A DNA stretch of 6,586 bases. Source: Acidaminococcales bacterium (GTDB lineage: Bacteria; Bacillota; Negativicutes; Acidaminococcales; JAISLQ01). Shown here one piece after another: positions 6,104 through 6,586 of the stretch. The notes beneath the pieces were generated by a model that was not told the DNA's origin, did not search any database, and was given only the letters and a program-made list of their open reading frames with translations. The stretch lies in assembly GCA_031275255.1 (NCBI GenBank), contig JAISPA010000249.1, positions 1-6,586 on the forward strand, written 5' to 3'. Each line of letters starts with the position of its first letter. The first letter of the stretch is position 1. Both the position numbers and the translations under genes were made by a program.

Positions 6104-6190
6104 CAACCCTATGGGAAGCTTGCTGCATTTGATATTGCAATTGACTGCAAAATAAAAATTATTAATGTTTATTTTTTTAACATATTGAAT

Positions 6191-6274
6191 TGGTGCGGGA
6201 GAAGGGACTTGAACCCCCACGCCTTGCGGCGCCAGATCCTAAGTCTGGTGCGTCTGCCGTTCCGCCACTCCCGC
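6191..6274 (-). tRNA. tRNA-Leu (anticodon TAG)
   Basis: The 84-base gene folds as a class II tRNA. Acceptor arms GCGGGAG (6274-6268) and CTCCCGC pair perfectly, followed by A and an encoded CCA (6193-6191). The anticodon stem CCAGA/TCTGG encloses the loop CTTAGGA with anticodon TAG (6241-6239). A long variable arm, CGCC-GCAA-GGCG, is typical of leucine tRNA, and the T arm reads GGG-GTTCAAGT-CCC. It is second in the operon, 83 bases after tRNA-Lys. Confidence 0.97.
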
Positions 6275-6357
6275 AAATACGCCGTGCGCTTTGCCGCTTT
6301 CCGGAAAAGTCCCTGTTGCGCCGTTTATGTTATTTCGCCTGTATTTACACAGAAAAA

Positions 6358-6433
6358 TGGTGATCCACCCGCGACTCGAACGCGGGACACCCTGATTAAA
6401 AGTCAGGTGCTCTACCGGCTGAGCTAGTGGATC
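6358..6433 (-). tRNA. tRNA-Lys (anticodon TTT)
   Basis: The 76-base gene forms a standard cloverleaf. Acceptor arms GATCCAC and GTGGATC pair, followed by A and an encoded CCA. The D arm is GCTCAGCCGGTAGAGC, the anticodon stem CCTGA/TCAGG holds the loop CTTTTAA with anticodon TTT, and the T arm is CCGCG-TTCGAGT-CGCGG. It is first in the operon, close behind the promoter. The spacer to tRNA-Leu contains a perfect TTTCCGGAAA palindrome (6298-6307). Confidence 0.97.
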
Positions 6434-6451
6434 GGGAAAGTACACAGAAGT

Positions 6452-6480
6452 ATTATATAAGAAGGCAATAATCTTGTCAA
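6452..6480 (-). promoter_or_regulatory. Perfect-consensus sigma-A promoter of the tRNA operon
   Basis: On the minus strand TTGACA (6480-6475) and TATAAT (6457-6452) match the consensus at all twelve bases with an ideal 17-base spacer. Transcription would start near 6445, about 12 bases before the 5' end of tRNA-Lys. Such strength suits stable RNA genes. Confidence 0.85.
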
Positions 6481-6525
6481 ATATTTTACGCCGTCAGTCC
6501 GTGTCTTGAAAATTGCAAGTTAAAT

Positions 6526-6586
6526 TGCCCGCGATAGTTTTATCCGCTTACACTAAGCTGTCCTGTGTTTTCAGCGCGGGCGGCAC
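6526..6586. other. Window-edge inverted repeat and possible end of a minus-strand gene
   Basis: GCCCGCG (6527-6533) and CGCGGGC (6575-6581) are perfect inverted copies enclosing 41 bases, with a smaller ACAC/GTGT pair inside. Two minus-strand frames entering from the edge stop at 6548 and at 6540 (the latter ends ENTGQLSVSG); either could be the tail of a gene to the right, but too little is visible to choose. No T-run follows, so a terminator is not supported. Confidence 0.2.

Larger units (their letters stand above)
5745..6190. other. 446-base stretch without a full-length gene; repeat-rich, possible mobile-element scar
   Basis: Apart from the 48-codon minus-strand ORF described separately, I see no convincing gene here. 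The stretch holds a 10-bp perfect palindrome CCTTCGAAGG (5812-5821) inside an inverted repeat GCCGAA (5790-5795) and TTCGGC (5822-5827), and a small GGTC/GACC hairpin at 5772-5785. It also holds a direct repeat TTGCAACTT (5973-5981 and 6042-6050) and GGATGGG three times (6004, 6089, 6097). The last part (6135-6190) is AT-rich and follows the tRNA-Leu 3' end on the minus strand; no GC-rich tRNA-operon terminator is visible. The mixture resembles decayed insertion-sequence DNA downstream of a tRNA gene. Confidence 0.45.

Noticed and set aside
6077..6427. 116-codon plus-strand frame over both tRNA genes
   Set aside because: The translation (WCGRRDLNPHALRR and similar) is the familiar false peptide from the antisense strand of tRNA-Leu; both tRNAs are structurally perfect.
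6239..6445. 68-codon minus-strand frame across the tRNA genes
   Set aside because: It reads through the tRNA-Lys sequence itself; a spurious tRNA-derived frame.

Overview
The window looks like chromosomal DNA from a Gram-positive-lineage bacterium (Bacillota). Clues are strong GGAGG-type ribosome binding sites, TTG start codons, sigma-A type promoters, tRNA genes that encode their own CCA ends, and roughly balanced base composition. The protein style would fit the Negativicutes/Sporomusaceae, but that placement is inference from general resemblance, not a search.

Layout. At 1-475 (minus) is the 5' part of an ABC transporter ATPase gene of the spermidine/putrescine (PotA) type, cut by the window edge. 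Divergent from it, after a structured 280-base leader, is a tight plus-strand operon of three overlapping genes: a small cupin protein (758-1087), a secreted NamZ/DUF1343 exo-N-acetylmuramidase (1080-2336), and a cytoplasmic HD-domain phosphohydrolase (2305-3585). The HD protein appears to contain a second, degenerate HD-like half at its N-terminus. A separately promoted PLP-dependent aminotransferase follows (3698-4888). It ends at a 23-bp perfect inverted repeat that separates it from a convergent minus-strand acetate/succinate transporter gene of the GPR1/FUN34/YaaH (SatP) family (5026-5646).

Right part. The acetate transporter has a good promoter at 5716-5744. The stretch from 5745 to 6190 has no full-length gene. 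It holds a 48-codon minus-strand ORF with a good ribosome binding site, whose first ~16 residues look like the start of an IS30-type transposase, plus a cluster of inverted and direct GGATGGG repeats, one of which could pair with the ORF's start codon. From 6191 to 6480 is a minus-strand tRNA operon (tRNA-Lys-TTT, then tRNA-Leu-TAG) driven by a perfect-consensus promoter. The last ~100 bases hold an inverted repeat and perhaps the very end of another minus-strand gene.

How the parts work together. The cupin-NamZ-HD operon probably combines cell-wall sugar salvage or turnover with a nucleotide-type hydrolase, but the link is inferred only from gene overlap. The aminotransferase and acetate transporter are ordinary amino-acid and carboxylate metabolism genes. 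I see no clear novel defence or mobile system. The items most worth a second look are the duplicated HD protein, the alternative-pairing leader before the operon, and the possible transposase remnant with a start-codon-sequestering repeat.
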